The notes: generated from the letters alone by a model not told the origin. Shown: positions 1 to 12,783, counted from the first letter of the stretch. The stretch is DNA of 64,000 nt from Chionoecetes opilio (GCA_016584305.1 JACEEZ010001127.1:70291-134290), one strand, 5' to 3'. Program-made: numbers and translations.

Positions 1-1055
1 CAAGATTTCTTTTAAAGTAATCTTTTAGGTTTTCGGGAAGAGGGACGGGGCCCCCCGATTTTTAAAAATTCCCCTTTTTCCCTTCCCAGGGACGGCACCG
101 CACGAGGGAGTTCTCTGCGCTCCCAAGGGAAGCCAGGGAAGGGTCGAACCCTTTCCCCGGGGCCCTTTTCCCCCGGTAGTCCCTTTCACGGGAAAAGTTT
201 GGTATGTGGGAAAGGGAGTAATATGCCGCGTCTGTGCGCAACGGCCCTTTTCATCTATTTCCAGGGAGGGGTTTTTTTACTTTAAAATACAGCACAGCAG
301 GCCAGACAAGAACAAAGTCTTTTTTTATCCGATTATTAGAAGTAAGCCCATCTTTTGACTTTTTATTTTTTAGCTGTGTATTAACAAAAGTCTTTTTTTT
401 CCCGCATACTTAAAGCGGGGCTAATATGTTCTGCTTCGAGAGTATGCTGGAAATAAAAGGGAAAAGCATTTTGGAAAAAAACCTTGGCATGCCTTCAAGG
501 GGAAATTTCAAACTTCCTTAGGTTCTTATAATTTTGGCTAATGCCCGGGCTTTTTCCCTTGGGCCGGAAACATTTCCCACTTGCTCTGAGTTTGTAGTTA
601 AATTGCAAAATTGTGGAAAAGTTTTGGGTTTTTATTAATGTTGCCGTGGGGGAGGCGGTGAGACCCAACCCCGGGGTATTATTTCGTTTTAGTGCAGCCT
701 CCAGATAAATATCACTACAAAATTTAAAATTTTTTAATCTCGTCATTCTGATTTTTTTCCCCAAAAACCTCTTTGGGAAACCGGGAAACTTAAACCGGGA
801 TAGGAAATTGTCCCCGGGACGTCGGGGGAGTTTTCCCAAATTTTTTCACGTGGGCGAGAAATTCCCAAATTTTTTCACGTGGGGGGCGCTTTTTTCCTAT
901 TTTGGGGCGAGGGTTCCCCAGTTCTTAAATTTTATTTTATTTGTGCCCAAAAATTGTTAAAACAGGGAAACGAGGACTGCGGGGTTTTCTTTTTTGGGGG
1001 TTGACTGAAATTTTATGGGTTGTAAACCCAATGCGGCCCCCAACGGCAATTTTAA

Positions 1056-1800
1056 GTAACTATTAGGGGGTTATAGTAGGTTAGTTTGAAAATTTTTAGG
1101 GGGTCAGGGTGGGGTTTAGGTTAGAAAATTATAGTGGGGTTTAAAGGTTAGTAATTTTGGGGGGTTTAAGTGAGGTTAGGTTGGGTAACTTTTTAGGGGT
1201 TATGTGAGGTTATTAAAAAAAGGTTAAAGGCCTTTTTTGGGGGTTAAGTAAAGGTTATTAGAAAATTTTTTAGGGGGTTTTTGGGTGAGGTTAGGTTGTA
1301 ACTTTTGTGGAGGTTAGGTTATAACTTTTGGGGGTTATTTGAGGTTAGGTTTAGTAATTTTTAGGGGGTTATAGTGAGGTTTAGGTTATTTAAACTTTTA
1401 GGTTTTATAGTAAATGTTAGATTAGTAATTTTTTGGTGCTATAGTAAATGTTTAGGTTAGAAAACTTTTAGGGATTATAGTGGGGTTAGGTTAGAAAATT
1501 TTGGGGGTTATTTTGAGGCTAGGTTAGAAAATTTTTGGGGGGTTATATTTAAATTTTGGGGTTAAGAAAATTTATAGTGAGGTTAGGTTTAGTAACTTTT
1601 AGGGGTTATAGTGGGTTTTTGGGGGTTAGTAAACTTTTAGGGCTAAGTGAGGTTGGTTGTAACTTTTGGGGGTTTATTTTGAGGTTGGGTTTTGAAAACC
1701 TTATATTTGGGGGTTAAAGGTTTAGAAAACTTCTGGGGGGTTTATATGAGGTAAGGTTAGAAATTTTTTGGGGGTTTTTATAGGGGGAGGTTTTAGGTAG
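1056..1800. repeat. Degenerate GGTTAG-rich tandem array
   Basis: About eighteen imperfect units of roughly 35 to 45 bases repeat the pattern 'ggttatagtgaggttagg' followed by 'ttagaaaatttt' and a g-run. The core is built of AGGTT/TTAGG words, as in the arthropod telomere motif, but the units are diverged and interspersed. A short related stretch lies at 25180-25300 inside a foldback element, so this looks like an expanded piece of an interspersed repeat and not a telomere. Confidence 0.6.
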
Positions 1801-4187
1801 AAAAATTATGAAAATACCCCTTATTTTTTAACATAAGTTAATTTTTTAAAACCCTAACGAAACAAAAAACATTCGCATAAAAAAATATTTTTGTTTCCGC
1901 GCGACTCCCCTTTAATATGTGGATCATACGGGGGGCCGCAGGGGGTTTGGGACCATTTACCCCTTGCAAAAATTTTGTCCCTTTTTGAAAAAATGCTGTT
2001 TATTTTTCCCAAAAACCTTTTAAAAAAAGTTTTTCTAAAATTTTTCATCACCCAAAAATCCAAAATGTCCCCCCGTTTCCTTTGGGACAAAAATTTAAAT
2101 CCCCACCCGGGGAAATCACTAACACTTTGTTAAAAAATAATACGGGTCTCAAAAAACCAGAGAAGTAAACGAAATTGAAACGAAAACAAGTCCCCAGCCA
2201 CACATTTGCCAGCCCAAACCCGCCATCCCCAAAAAAAATGGCCCTTTCTCCCAAAACCTCCCGGGGGAGGATTTTTACGCTAAGCCCCAAAACGTTACAG
2301 GGATTTTTCGTACCAAGTTTTTTTCGTCCCCAGGTGTTGTAAATTTGGGTTTTGGGCAAAAAAAATAGATTTGTCCCGTACCCCTGTTTTTTGATTTTTT
2401 TCCGTACATACCTGGGGGACGTTTCAAAATATTTTTTTAAGTTTGCCTCCTAATTCAAAAGCATAGCATTCTTAGGAGAGCTTTTTGTCTTTTTTTACCA
2501 GCAATAATAAAAATTCTGGTATTTGGGGCCTTTATTTAACCTTTTTTTATGTACAAACTCTATGGTATACGAAACCCCTGTTTTTACAAAACTGACTGCC
2601 CCCCCTTTCCCCCCCCCAAAATTAAGGGATTTGCCCCCCTCGGGGTTCCCAAACAGATTATTTAAAACCCTTAAACCCAAACCCCCTCAAAAGGGCTGTG
2701 GCCCTTTTCGGAGGGAGAGGGTGTGTATTTTGGGTTGCGGCTATTAACAACTGCATTTTTTCTTTAAAAAAAACCTTTTTTTTAAACATTTTTTAAAGGG
2801 GTTACGCTGAAGTGAATTAATACTGCACAGTAAAACTGAGCAAAAAATAAAAAAAACGTAAGGGGGTTAACGGCAGTAGAGCCCGCGTATTTCCCTTGGG
2901 AAAATTATAACCCCCAAATAATATAGGTAGTGCTTTTTAATCCATTTTTTAACAGTTTTTTCTCCCATTCAGGGATTATAAAACCAGCAACAGCTTGAAC
3001 TTTTTTTTCCCTTATGTTGGCTAGTTTACCAATGTCCCCGGTTTGGGTTTAGTGAAAAAAGCGAGGGAGTCGGGGGGGGGGGGGCGCAGCCCCATAGTTA
3101 GGCCCGGGATTACGTTACCAAGGGTCAAACAAAATTTTTTTTATTTTGGGGCCCAAACATAAAATGGGGTTGCCAAAAAAAATATTTTTTAAATTTGGCC
3201 TTTTCATTTTATCATAATTTGGAAAATTGGGCCAAAAAGTAAATGCAGCAAAAAGTTTTCGGTTAGTGTTTCTGCGAAAAATTCCTTCGGGGGACAGTTC
3301 CAAAAAAGGTGAGGCAGTGAAAGGCCGCCCCTGACGGGTGACATCATTTTTGGGAGGAACCGGGCGAGGGCCAAAAAAGTTTTCCCGGGTTTAATCAAAC
3401 CCGTAAAAAACTCAAAAAAAACATTACCTAGACCTAGGTTTTTTTTGGGTTTTAATGCCTGGACCCCCTCCAGCTAAATCGTCGCTCCCCCCAATGTCAA
3501 TAAGCCATTTTTCACGATTTCCAGAAGTTGCTAATAAAAACCACTCCATGCTGTAACATTTAGGGTTCACCCAAAACGGTAAAAACGAGATAGGGGAAAA
3601 GGGTTAAAAAAAATTAATTTTTAAACCCAAAATTTGGGTTAAAGGGTGTGAACAGTGTCCTTAAACATACATTTTTGTTTTTATGGCAGGTATTAAAGGG
3701 TTTACGGGAAATTTTACCCTTCTTTTTCTGTTGATTTTAATTTTATTTTCCCTACCTTTTTTTTCACACAAATAATTGGGAATGTGGAAAAGCATTAGAG
3801 GAACTGGCCCGGGCCCAGGCCCCGCCCTTTTCTGCAGCAGAACGCAATCTTTTGGGTTTGGCCAGCCCCGGGGGGGCCTTGTACGACGGGGACGCATAGG
3901 GCCACATATGACCGGGAAAAAAGGAACAAAGGTGTAAGCAAGATAAACGGGGAGGAAGGCTATTCTTGTAGAACTACAAATAGAAGATATGCTGATCGAA
4001 TTGGGGGAACAAAAATAAAGCGCGAAAGGGCAAAAAAGAAAACGGGAAAAATATTAAATAAATAACTTTGGGTACCCAGCAACGTGTTTCTTTATTCAGA
4101 CTTTTTTGGGGTGAAAATAAATTTAAGGTTGATTTTGGGATCAAGGCTATAAAAATGAAAATGGTTTTGATAAAATTTGATTACATA

Positions 4188-4395
4188 ATACTAACACATG
4201 GGGAAAAGGTGGGGGCTCCCCTTTGCAGGGTTGAAAATTAAAACTTTTGGTCCCAAATTTTAATTTAAGGTGGTTTTTTGGGGCCAAGGAAACTGTAAAA
4301 TGAAATAGATTGTTTAGAATGCTGTAAATCATACTAACACATAAGGGAAAAGGTGGGGGCCTACATTTGCAAAAAATAAAATAGGAACAAACCAA
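4188..4395. repeat. Two-copy direct repeat, about 140 bp period
   Basis: The phrase 'catactaacacat' followed by 'gggaaaaggtggggg' occurs near 4190 and again near 4330, with similar flanking sequence. Homopolymer noise blurs the boundaries. Confidence 0.45.
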
Positions 4396-6320
4396 GGTAG
4401 GTCCGCGGCCTCTTGTAGCTTCCTTCTTTTCTTATTTTTTTATGTAAGGAAAAAAAAAAGGGAAAAAATTTAATGCTAGCCCTTAATAATTTTTTTCACT
4501 TACACATTTTTACTATGATGATTTATACAAAAAAAAAATTTACAATAATCAACATCGGGTGGTAGCTGCATTACTAGACAGGGTTTTATATCAATAAAAA
4601 GAAAATTTTTTAATTTCTCTGAAAAAGGGACCACCTGTCACAGGAAAAAATTTAAAAGATCAAAAAGTAATGTTTTTTCTATGTTTGACTCATGCACCAA
4701 CAATTGGAAAAAGCCAAAAAAAGTTTTACAAAAAAGTCATTAAAATTTGCTATGAAGGGAAAAAATAATAAGTAAGTAATGTTGAAAAAAAGGGGAAAAA
4801 TGCCAGACGGGGAGGTTTATATGGGCCCCCTTGGGGCCAAAAACATAATTTAAAGGGGAAGGGGGTTTTTTTTTGGAAAACCTATGTAACCCGGGGAAAG
4901 GGGGGAGGGGAAAAATTAAACCCTTTTCCATTATCCTCCCGTGATGATGCCCCCTATCTGCTTAAAAAGTAATCCCTGATTACTTTTTTGTCGTTTCAAT
5001 CTCCCTTGAAATTTTCCCCTACCTGTAAATTCACCCCCTTTATCATGGTCAATGGGGAATTTGGGTGTTGAGGCCCCAACTTGAGGTTTTTAAAAACCGT
5101 TAGTTTTAAACAGCTATGTTGGGGCATTTCCCCCTTTCATTTCAACAATTTAAGCTTTTGGGGAGTTTTTTTTAGATCTGTTCTTACCCTTCATCCCCCA
5201 AATTTTCCAAATCTTCCTTTTCAAAAAAAACCCAAAAGCACGTTCAATGGTATTTTTTTGTTTTGGAAAGACTGGTTTTATAAAAGCTGTCTCGGTGCTT
5301 TTCTTTTATCTGACACTGAAGTTAAAAAGAATCTTTCTCAAGGAGTTAATACAAATCCGCCAAAATAGGTAAATACCCAAAGGTTTTTTAAATTAATTTT
5401 TTACCTCCCGCGTGGAGCCTAACTATTTCCAAACATTCTACTGTCATGGACACTCCCCGGCCAACCGGGGAATAAAATTTTGGAAAAAGTAGATTTGGCC
5501 CACAACAGCTTTAACGTTAAGAGGAAAAAAAAACCTTTCCTGCAACGAAAAAACACCTGAATTTTCAACCGACGGGGTTTTAATACAGCAAGTGCGTACG
5601 TCCCATTGCTCCTATAACACCAGGGATCCCACTGATTTCATAAAAACTTTGGGAAAAGTTTTGGTTTTAGGTTTGGGGCCCGAAGGAGGGATTATTAATG
5701 TTCCCGCTGGAGACTTTTAATTTTGCTCTGGAGACTTTCTTTTTTTTTACCCTTCGCCCGACGTCGTTTGTGACAAAAAACATGGCAGTCACCTAATGTC
5801 CTTTGGTGATCTCCCGTTGAAAAGCATCTACGCCCAAACAGTGTTTGGAGGTATGGTGGAACAGGGGCAAAACCCTTTTGGGGGAGAAAAATACCCAAAC
5901 CGGGGTTTAGCCAAAAAACCCCTCGTGTACAACACTAGTAATATGATCCCAAAATCATGAAAGTAATGGGTTTTTTTTTTGGGTTACCAGTGAAGTAAGA
6001 GCACAGTAGTTTTTTAATATGCAGAGTTTATAAAATTTAAAACAGCATTGGGAAAATTAAAAATTTTATTTATTGGGGAAAAAAAAACCCCTCAAATTCC
6101 CTTTGGGGCAGGAAGTTGAAACTCTAATTTTTCCCCAAAGAAAATTTAGACTGGAAGTTTTTTGAAAGGGGGAATCGATCAAAAAATTTTAGCATCACTC
6201 ATTGTGTGAAGGGGGTTTAATCCGATCTGTAAGGGGATTTGGGCAAATAAAATTTGTGTCCTTTTAAAAGGGTTTGAAAAAAATTTATTTTTGAAAATCA
6301 GCATTTTTTGGGGCAAAATT

Positions 6321-6360
6321 AAAATAATATATTATATAATTTTATATATAAAATATATAT

Positions 6361-6394
<34 letters not shown>

Positions 6395-6406
6395 TATATA
6401 TATACA
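6321..6406. repeat. (TA)n microsatellite
   Basis: An AT-only tract with long alternating TA, interrupted by short A or T runs. Confidence 0.85.
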
Positions 6407-8519
6407 ACACACATACGACTACCCTTTCATATGCCAGGGGACCCTCCCTAAACAGTAAGAAATTTTTGAGAAAAGGCAAAAAAAAAAAATATAATAAAAA
6501 CCCAAATTGCAACCCCCATTTTTTACCGTAAAAACTCTGGGGACGTCCAAGTCCCCGTCCCAAACCTTGGGGGACTTTTCCATTTCCCCCAGATCAACCT
6601 GATCCCAATAGCCCGGGGGAGTCCCGGCCCGTTCTGAGATACTTTTAAAAACCCAAAAATACAAAAATTTGAACAAGTGTGGGTAAACCTTCTAAATACT
6701 TTCATACCTAAAACCAACCAAACCTATGTCAGATAATTGAAGTAAAAAGCACAACTTTGGGAGCAAAACCCGCAACTTTTTTTTAAAATTAAAAGATGTC
6801 CTTCAAAGAGAGATGTGGGGGTTTTTTTTTTATAAAAATATGGGTTTTTGGGTTATGTGAAGTTAGCTTAAACGGGTATCGAAAGGGGCGTTTCATCAGA
6901 CTGTTTTTAAATTTAACCAAACTGGAAATTTGGGTTTTGACCCCCTTTTGTCGAACACTGACAAAAGGGATATAGCGCAAGGATGGGGCAACCAAAGGGT
7001 TTACCCAACCCTAAAACCCCAAAAATGAAGCGTTGAAGGCAATTTGAAAGGGGGTTTGTTGTTAATTTTTAGCTACGTTTGCCCACCGGTGAAGGGAAAA
7101 AGGTTTTTGTTTTATAAGAAAAACAGTGGGCAGATGAAGAAAGCGTTCATATTGGCTAAATTTGGGTTTAGTGGGGTGAACTGCGCAGTTCCCCTAAAAC
7201 CGTTTTTTTCCATTGACATATTTTTTTAACTTTTTTCCCCAATATAATTTGGCAATTATTAACCACTTCTGCTGCTTTCCGAAAACGAAATTTAAACAAT
7301 CAAAAAGGTGTGCCGATTTATTGCCGGCTGCTGCGGTGGTTTTCCCCACCAACTCCCGCCCGAAATTGGCAATCAACGTAAAACCCCCATTCGATTAGCT
7401 TATTTTACCTAAAATTTAAAAAAAACTTAAAAACCCCCAAAACCCAGCATTTATATGAAAAAAAATTTTTTTATGTGAAAGGAAAAAAATTTCGGGGAAC
7501 AAGGACGAGGACTGCGCCGGGGGTTCCCCTGCATGGGCGCAAATGACTCCCGTCCCGCATTCGCCCCCTCGCAAGCCCCCTCTGTGGTCCCCCTCTGCCC
7601 CGCCCTGCTGGGAAGGTTATTACCCCAAAACCCAACCCCAAACATAAAACCCCCCCCCCAAAGGGAGGGGTCCTTTCCCCCTCCGAAACCCTTTTGGGCC
7701 GGGGAAAAATTAACATACCGGAAAAATTAACCCTTTGCTCCCAAAGGATGGGGCCGAACTGGAAGGGTGTGTCTAAGCCTATTAGACAAAATTATAATTT
7801 TTCAAAATGTATAAATTTTAAAAGGGAAGACCGGGAGAAAATGGAATTTAAAAATTTCCCCCATTTTACTTAGCAAAAGTTAAAAAAAATTTGGCAAATG
7901 GTTTTAAAGGGGGTAGTGGGCTCCACAGTTTACGTCCCCCTATAAAACCCCTTTAGCCCCAAAAGAGTTTTTCATCTGTCCTGTTCTCTAATAATAAAAT
8001 AACCTTTTCTTCACCAGTAGCTACGTATGCTTTAAAAAATTAACCAAATCCCATCTCAAATTTCACTGCCTGCTTTTATCTTTGGGTTAAAGGGTTGGGG
8101 GGGAAGCGGTTTGGTTTTTTGGCATAAAATAAATATTTCCTAATTAAGCAATGCTTCATTAGGCTTTGTAGCCAATTTTTTCCAGCATGTTTTTTGGGAT
8201 ACTCTACTTAAAGGGAATGAGGCCTTTTAAACAACCCCCTTTACTTTGCACAAAGGTTAACTTCGTCAAGATAAAAATAAAAAAAATAAAAGGGAAAAAA
8301 TGCAATTTCAAACCCAAAACTTTTATTTTACCAGTACCCCCCTGACATAACTTTGGGGGGGGGGGGGGGGCCAAACACCCCCCCCTTCACCCCAGCAAGT
8401 TTAAAATAACCTAACCAGGGAAATTTATTACGTAAACCCAACCTCAAAACAAACAAATAATGGGGATGAAAAAAAACAGAGGAAATGGGCCCGCGCAAAC
8501 ATATTTTTTTCATACTCCC

Positions 8520-9045
8520 CCCCCCAACAAAGGGGGGCTTTTACACCACTGTTTAAATTTCCACAAAAAGGTTTTATTTCGTCAAAAACAGCTAAAAAAG
8601 TAAATAAAGTCAGGGAAATTTTTCTTATCTTCCCCCCCTTTTTGGGGTGAAAAGTACCCGAGGGAAATCTCAGCGCAAGGGAATTTTTGGCATACTCTAC
8701 TCTCAATAATTTAAAGGGTTTTACACCCCCACCTTTTTTTTAAAGCACCCAAAAGGGTTTTTTTCGTCATTAAAAAAAGCTAAAAAAATAACAAAAGTCA
8801 GGGAAAAAGGGGCTTATCTTTCCTCTTAAGGGGGTGAAAATAAAGAGGAAATTTTTAGCGCAAGCCTATTTTGGATCTTTTACTCTCAATAATAAGGCTT
8901 TTACAAACCCCTCTGTTTTTTTACGCACAAAGGTTTTATTTCGGGCATTTAAAAAAGCTAAAAAGTAACATAAAGTCAGGGGGGAAAAAGTGCTCAAACT
9001 TACCCCTTTAAAAGGGATGAAAAGTACAGAGGAAATCTCTCGGGG
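8520..9045. repeat. Tandem repeat, about 175 bp unit, three copies
   Basis: Three successive units each carry 'ctctcaataa', 'ggcttttaca', 'aggttttattt', 'aaaaagctaaaaa', 'aaagtcaggg' and 'gatgaaaagta' in the same order, starting near 8530, 8700 and 8880. Units differ mostly at homopolymers, as expected if sequencing error drives the divergence. Confidence 0.65.
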
Positions 9046-9145
9046 GGAGCGAAGGGAATGGTGAAACTGGTCTGGCGATGTCCCTTTGGGTTTTTTTAAA
9101 TTCACCCCGGTGCGACGATATCTCGCGGCTCAGAACAGTTTGACG

Positions 9146-9701
9146 CTACCAAATTACGTGACGACGACATTCTTCACGGAAGAGAACATTTGACAATCTG
9201 GCCGTCTTCGTTTTCATAGGAGTCATAGATTCATTTGATAGCTCAATGCCGCAAACAACACATTTTGGCTTTGGACCATTTTCATCATCACAGCAAGTGA
9301 ACCCAAGTCCAAGATAACTGTCGTTATACAGGCGAAATGACTTACTGCGGTTACTTTTGCTGGCACGTGTCGTCGTTTTGACCACGCTTAGACCTGGATG
9401 ACAAAACTCTTTCATCTGTCACTTCTCTTTGCCCGCTCGGACCTGCACGACTACGGTCACTTTCAACTGTCACTTCACTTTGCCAGCACGGATCTGTACG
9501 ACTATGCTCATTTTCAACTGTCACTTCACTTTCTTCACTTTCCACACTAGGGTCTGGATGAGAGTACTCACTTTCAACAGTTATTACTGTTACTTCGCCT
9601 TCGGTGCCTTCGACACATTTACGTTTTGATTCATGATCAACTGCGACTTCACCGCTATTGCCTTCAGTACACTTTCGCTTTTTAATGAGGTACTTATCCA
9701 T
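9146..9701 (-). pseudogene. ZBED5-like hAT transposase, N-terminal part, frameshifted
   Basis: The start MDKYLIKKRK matches the usual N-terminus of ZBED5-like hAT-derived proteins. A low-complexity segment follows with repeated SEVTVE/SRTDP units, about 65 residues, which is an internal tandem expansion. After a one-base frameshift near 9360-9420 the second frame holds SFRLYNDSYLGLGFT and PKCVVCGIELSNESM, which correspond to the conserved block before and at the first half of the BED-type zinc finger (C-x2-C). The expected histidine half is lost in a further frame disruption. No catalytic RNase-H-like part is present. Function would be DNA binding for transposition; this copy is dead. The family assignment rests on remembered motifs. 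Confidence 0.7.
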
Positions 9702-10344
9702 TTTTTAAGCTTGGACCTCATTAACACCACAACAGCGATACATACTGAGGCTCACGGCTACACTGACAACGAAAGGTGCCTACCCAACGCTCTGCCTACG
9801 TGTGTTGCCAAATTATACATGTTATTTATCGATCGGGGTTCACGTAAATCACGTCAAACAGTCAAACTTGCATAAAGCCTACTGATATACGTATGCATCA
9901 GTTTCTATTCATCATCCTTTTTCCTTTTATATGTCGCTAAAAACAATTCACATGAACGCGTGATAAAACTAGTAAGTTGGTAACTCAGTAACACCAGCAG
10001 GCTGCGGCTCAGACTGGTACAGTACGTGTACAATACTCGTTCAACACGTATTGTGGTGGAAGCGGGAAGTATTTTTTTTAAGCATGAATAACTTATTTAT
10101 TTATTCTCTATTTCTTACTTTATCCATCTACCCAAAGTACTTATAATATTATTAAAAGGACCTTGCATCTACCTGCCTAGTTACATATTAACTCATTCAT
10201 TTACGATTTTCCATCTTCAATATAAAAAACAAAAACTGCGACCTCAAAGTGCAAAATACCCATATCTATGAAAAATTACGCGGCGCACCTAGGGGATTCC
10301 CACGGCGCACAAGTGCGCCGCGGCGCACAGTTTGAGAATCACTG
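9146..10344 (-). mobile_element. hAT element fragment with one intact terminus, inserted in U2
   Basis: Read on the minus strand, the element begins with CAGTGATTCTCAAACTGTG, the form of many hAT (Charlie/ZBED5-like) termini, then a GC-rich palindromic subterminal stretch with repeated GTGCGCCGCGG words, about 570 bases of leader and a transposase-like reading frame. The other end is not found; sequence quality falls at about 9120. The terminus abuts U2 snRNA sequence directly. hAT elements duplicate 8 bp, but the second target copy is missing here, so the duplication cannot be shown. Confidence 0.7.
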
Positions 10345-10437
10345 TGCTAGGGGCTTGCTCCACCTTTGCCGCGGATCGGCCCGGTATTGCAGTACCTCCG
10401 GGATCGGTCCACTCCCCCAGGGGAGAATAAAACTCGC
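10344..10437 (+). pseudogene. U2 snRNA 3' fragment
   Basis: The sequence from 'gtgctaggggcttgctcc' through the terminal stem-loop 'cccggtattgcagtacc' and the downstream 'gagaataaaact' is essentially identical to the 3' half and flank of the intact U2 gene in this window. The 5' half, with the branch-point recognition sequence and Sm site, is replaced by the hAT terminus. It is therefore a U2 gene or pseudogene broken by a hAT insertion. Confidence 0.9.
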
Positions 10438-10439
10438 GA

Positions 10440-11051
10440 GGTTTTTCATACCAAAATGATGTTGGAATGAAGAAATCATTTTGGTCCAAACTTGGTGTGT
10501 CGCTGAGTACTCGAATACGATCTAAAACTTTAACTTGAGTTGGGAGATTGGGAGGCACCCAGCGGAAGCCTTTTGTCCGGCGCCATATGTAAACAAACCC
10601 TTTTGCCTCATCCAGCTGATAATGACTTCGCCATGGCAGCGGTCTCTTTAATACCGAAACATACCGAAATAACCCTGAAAACATACCGAAATATATAAAA
10701 AAAATACAGAAAGACGCATTTCTATGTATGTATTATGTCTCAATACCAAAATATGGTATAAAGAGTATACTGTACATATATTTCAAAAACGTATTTTGGT
10801 GTATTTCGGTATTAACTCTTAATACCGAAATACATCCAAACACATACCCAAATATACCGTATGTGGTATGTATTTCGGTGTATTTCGGTAGAGACACTCC
10901 CATGGCAGCACACGGCATGGTAAAAATGGACGAGGACTGCGCGTTCATTTTCTGAGATACTGACTAGGTTTTCCTTGCATAAAAGTAGTACTTTTTCTGA
11001 TGGAGGTATTTTAATGGGAAATATTCCGCAGAAGTTGGCGGCGCCAACCAC
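10440..11051 (-). other. Unidentified coding-like remnant split by a MITE
   Basis: Minus-strand frames on both sides of the inserted MITE look protein-like: upstream a segment containing ENLVSISENERAVLVHFYHA, downstream one containing KGFRWVPPNLPTQVKVLD and FFIPTSFWYEKPREF. The two are not in one clean frame after removing the insertion. A second copy of the first motif, VGVSENDRETLVHYYQKL, occurs on the plus strand near 57970, so this is a repeated, probably transposon-borne protein. I do not recognise the family. The downstream end runs into antisense U2, which is not coding. Confidence 0.3.
10641..10899. mobile_element. Small inverted-repeat element with 10-bp target duplication
   Basis: The 259-bp insert is flanked by two copies of CCATGGCAGC. 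Its ends are imperfect inverted repeats (GGTCTCTTTAATACCG against GAGTGTCTCTACCG), and both ends carry arrays of 'ataccgaaa' words. TSD length and terminal GTCTC suggest a hAT-like MITE, but the class is uncertain. It interrupts the coding-like remnant described separately. Confidence 0.65.
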
Positions 11052-11059
11052 CCGGGCAA

Positions 11060-11215
11060 TCGCGCACCATCAAATTAGTTTTTTTTAACCTAAATAGCTC
11101 AATAAAGCCTAACCCAAAACTACCTTAAGCCTAACATAACCTATACCAAACCTTAACATATAACCTAAATCTAACATAACCAAAACTAAACGTAACTTAA
11201 CTCAGCAATTATTAT
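11060..11215. repeat. CCTAA-rich degenerate stretch
   Basis: Repeated 'cctaaa', 'cctaac' and 'aacataacc' words; a diverged relative of the AGGTT-type repeats elsewhere in the window. No gene seen. Confidence 0.45.
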
Positions 11216-11289
11216 ATAAAAATAAGTTATATTTTTGGTTTCCGGAAGTGAATAACTATTGCATAATATACTAAACCGAAAATAATAGA

Positions 11290-12500
11290 GAAAAAATAAG
11301 CTGTGAGGCCTGTAAAGTCTGTGCTGACGGCGGTAGCGACCGCGCAGTTCTCGTCCAAACTGGCACGGCAGTCGCAGGTCTTCACCATACACCAGCTCCG
11401 CCGGCGTGTGATGAATATCTTCCTTCTCCGTAGCTCTGAGTGTGAGGAGGAGGATGGGAAGGGTGTCTACCCAGCTTGTTGGGTGTGGCTGGGCCCGCAT
11501 GGCTTCCTTTAGGCGTCTGTGGAAACGCTCCACCATGCCGTTGGCTTGAGTGCTTGATTGGCTTGACTACATACGCCGTAGTACGCTGACGGCAGGTTCC
11601 CAGGAAAGCCAGCAGGTCAGCCCAAGCATGGGACTCAAACTGCACTCCTTGATCCGTGATGAGAGTTTACAGGCGCGCCGTACAGTGTTACCCAACCCGA
11701 CAGGAAAGGAGCAGCCGTGCATTCCGCGGTACTATCAGGCATGGGAATAGCGGCGCCGCAACGGGTCACTGTCCACACACGTCAGCAGGTAACGGTGACC
11801 GCGGGAGGCCGGCAAAGGACCCACCAGGTCTACATGGACGGTATGAAATCGTTGGGTGGGCGTGGGGAAGGTGTGGAGAGGGGCTCGTGTGTGTCGATGA
11901 ATCTTTTCCGTTTGACAGGCAAGACAAGCCCGCGTCCACTCCTTAATGTCACGTCTCATCCCAGGCCATACCGCTCGCCTGCTAATGACGCGATGGTTAC
12001 CGAGGATGCCGGGGTGGTTCAGGGAGTGGTAGTGATTGAACTACTTGTGACAACGCCTTGCGGTGTTGACGGGTGATGAATGGGCGTGCGTGGCCACATG
12101 ATACGTCACCAGAGTTTGGCCGCGGAGTCGGGGACTTCGTGCAGTACCAGGTGGAGCGCTGTGGGCCCCTCTATCAGGACTTGCAACTCCAGGTCTCCCT
12201 CCTGTGTCGCCGCCAGGGCCACGTAATCTAACGGCGCAGGCATCGTGACCGCGGACATCATCCGGGGGGTTGTATCGCAGCGGGAGAGAGCGTCGGCCAC
12301 GGTATAGGATATAGCGGATGTCTGTGGTAAACTCTGATATATAAGCCAGCTGTCTGGAGACCCGGGGGGTGAAACTTTAACCAGATTGCACCATAGCGTG
12401 TGTTAATGGCTTGTGATCTGTCAATACTTGAAACTCCCTGCCCTCCAGGAAGTGACGGAATAATTAGCCAGGTGTACGGCCCCAACCTTGGGGCCACTAC
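11290..12500 (-). pseudogene. Ty3/gypsy pol fragment (RNase H end to integrase)
   Basis: Reading 5' to 3' on the minus strand: an RNase H tail (SRQLAYISEFTTDIRYIP in a shifted frame), the linker word ADALSR, then an integrase zinc-binding block (RDIKEWTRACLACQTEKI, H and C positions kept) running into the catalytic core HVDLVGPLPASRGHRYLL, and last the integrase C-terminal part VERFHRRLKEAMRAQ with TPAELVYG and LRLP. This order is diagnostic of gypsy-type pol. At least three frameshifts and missing core segments show it is dead. Gag, protease, most of RT and both LTRs are absent. Confidence 0.9.
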
Positions 12501-12559
12501 ACAGCCATGATTTTTCTACGTGTATGATAATAAATTCCGGCCTTCCCCACGCTGCGATG

Positions 12560-12710
12560 CACTTTTTCATCCTGGTCTCGACCTGGTCTCGAGCCAAACT
12601 CCGAGACCAGAAGCTTCGAGACCAAGATCAAGACAAAGACCACATCAAACGAGACCAAGACCACATCAATCTCGAGACCAAGACCAGTCTCGAGACCTAC
12701 AACACTGGCC

Positions 12711-12712
<2 letters not shown>
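12560..12712. repeat. GAGACC/GGTCTC palindromic minisatellite
   Basis: Clustered words 'ggtctcga', 'gagaccaaga' and 'ctcgagacc' repeat on both strands in a compact block next to a TA microsatellite, giving many short self-complementary pairs. Confidence 0.7.

Positions 12713-12783
<71 letters not shown>

Larger units (their letters stand above)
1..9120. other. Low-quality, homopolymer-inflated non-coding stretch
   Basis: The stretch is dominated by runs of 5 to 13 identical bases of every type (g runs near 3070 and 8350, c runs near 2600, 7650 and 8520) at a density not seen after about 9120. Short open frames here overlap on both strands, show no domain I recognise and change frame at homopolymers, so I call no gene. 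The texture fits an unpolished long-read contig end more than real DNA composition. Apart from the tandem repeats listed separately I see nothing here. A genuinely low-complexity repeat region is the alternative. Confidence 0.7.

Noticed and set aside
495..9105. Short open frames of 60 to 116 codons on both strands of the first 9 kb
   Set aside because: They overlap one another, cross homopolymer runs, show no domain or codon pattern, and lie in poor-quality sequence.
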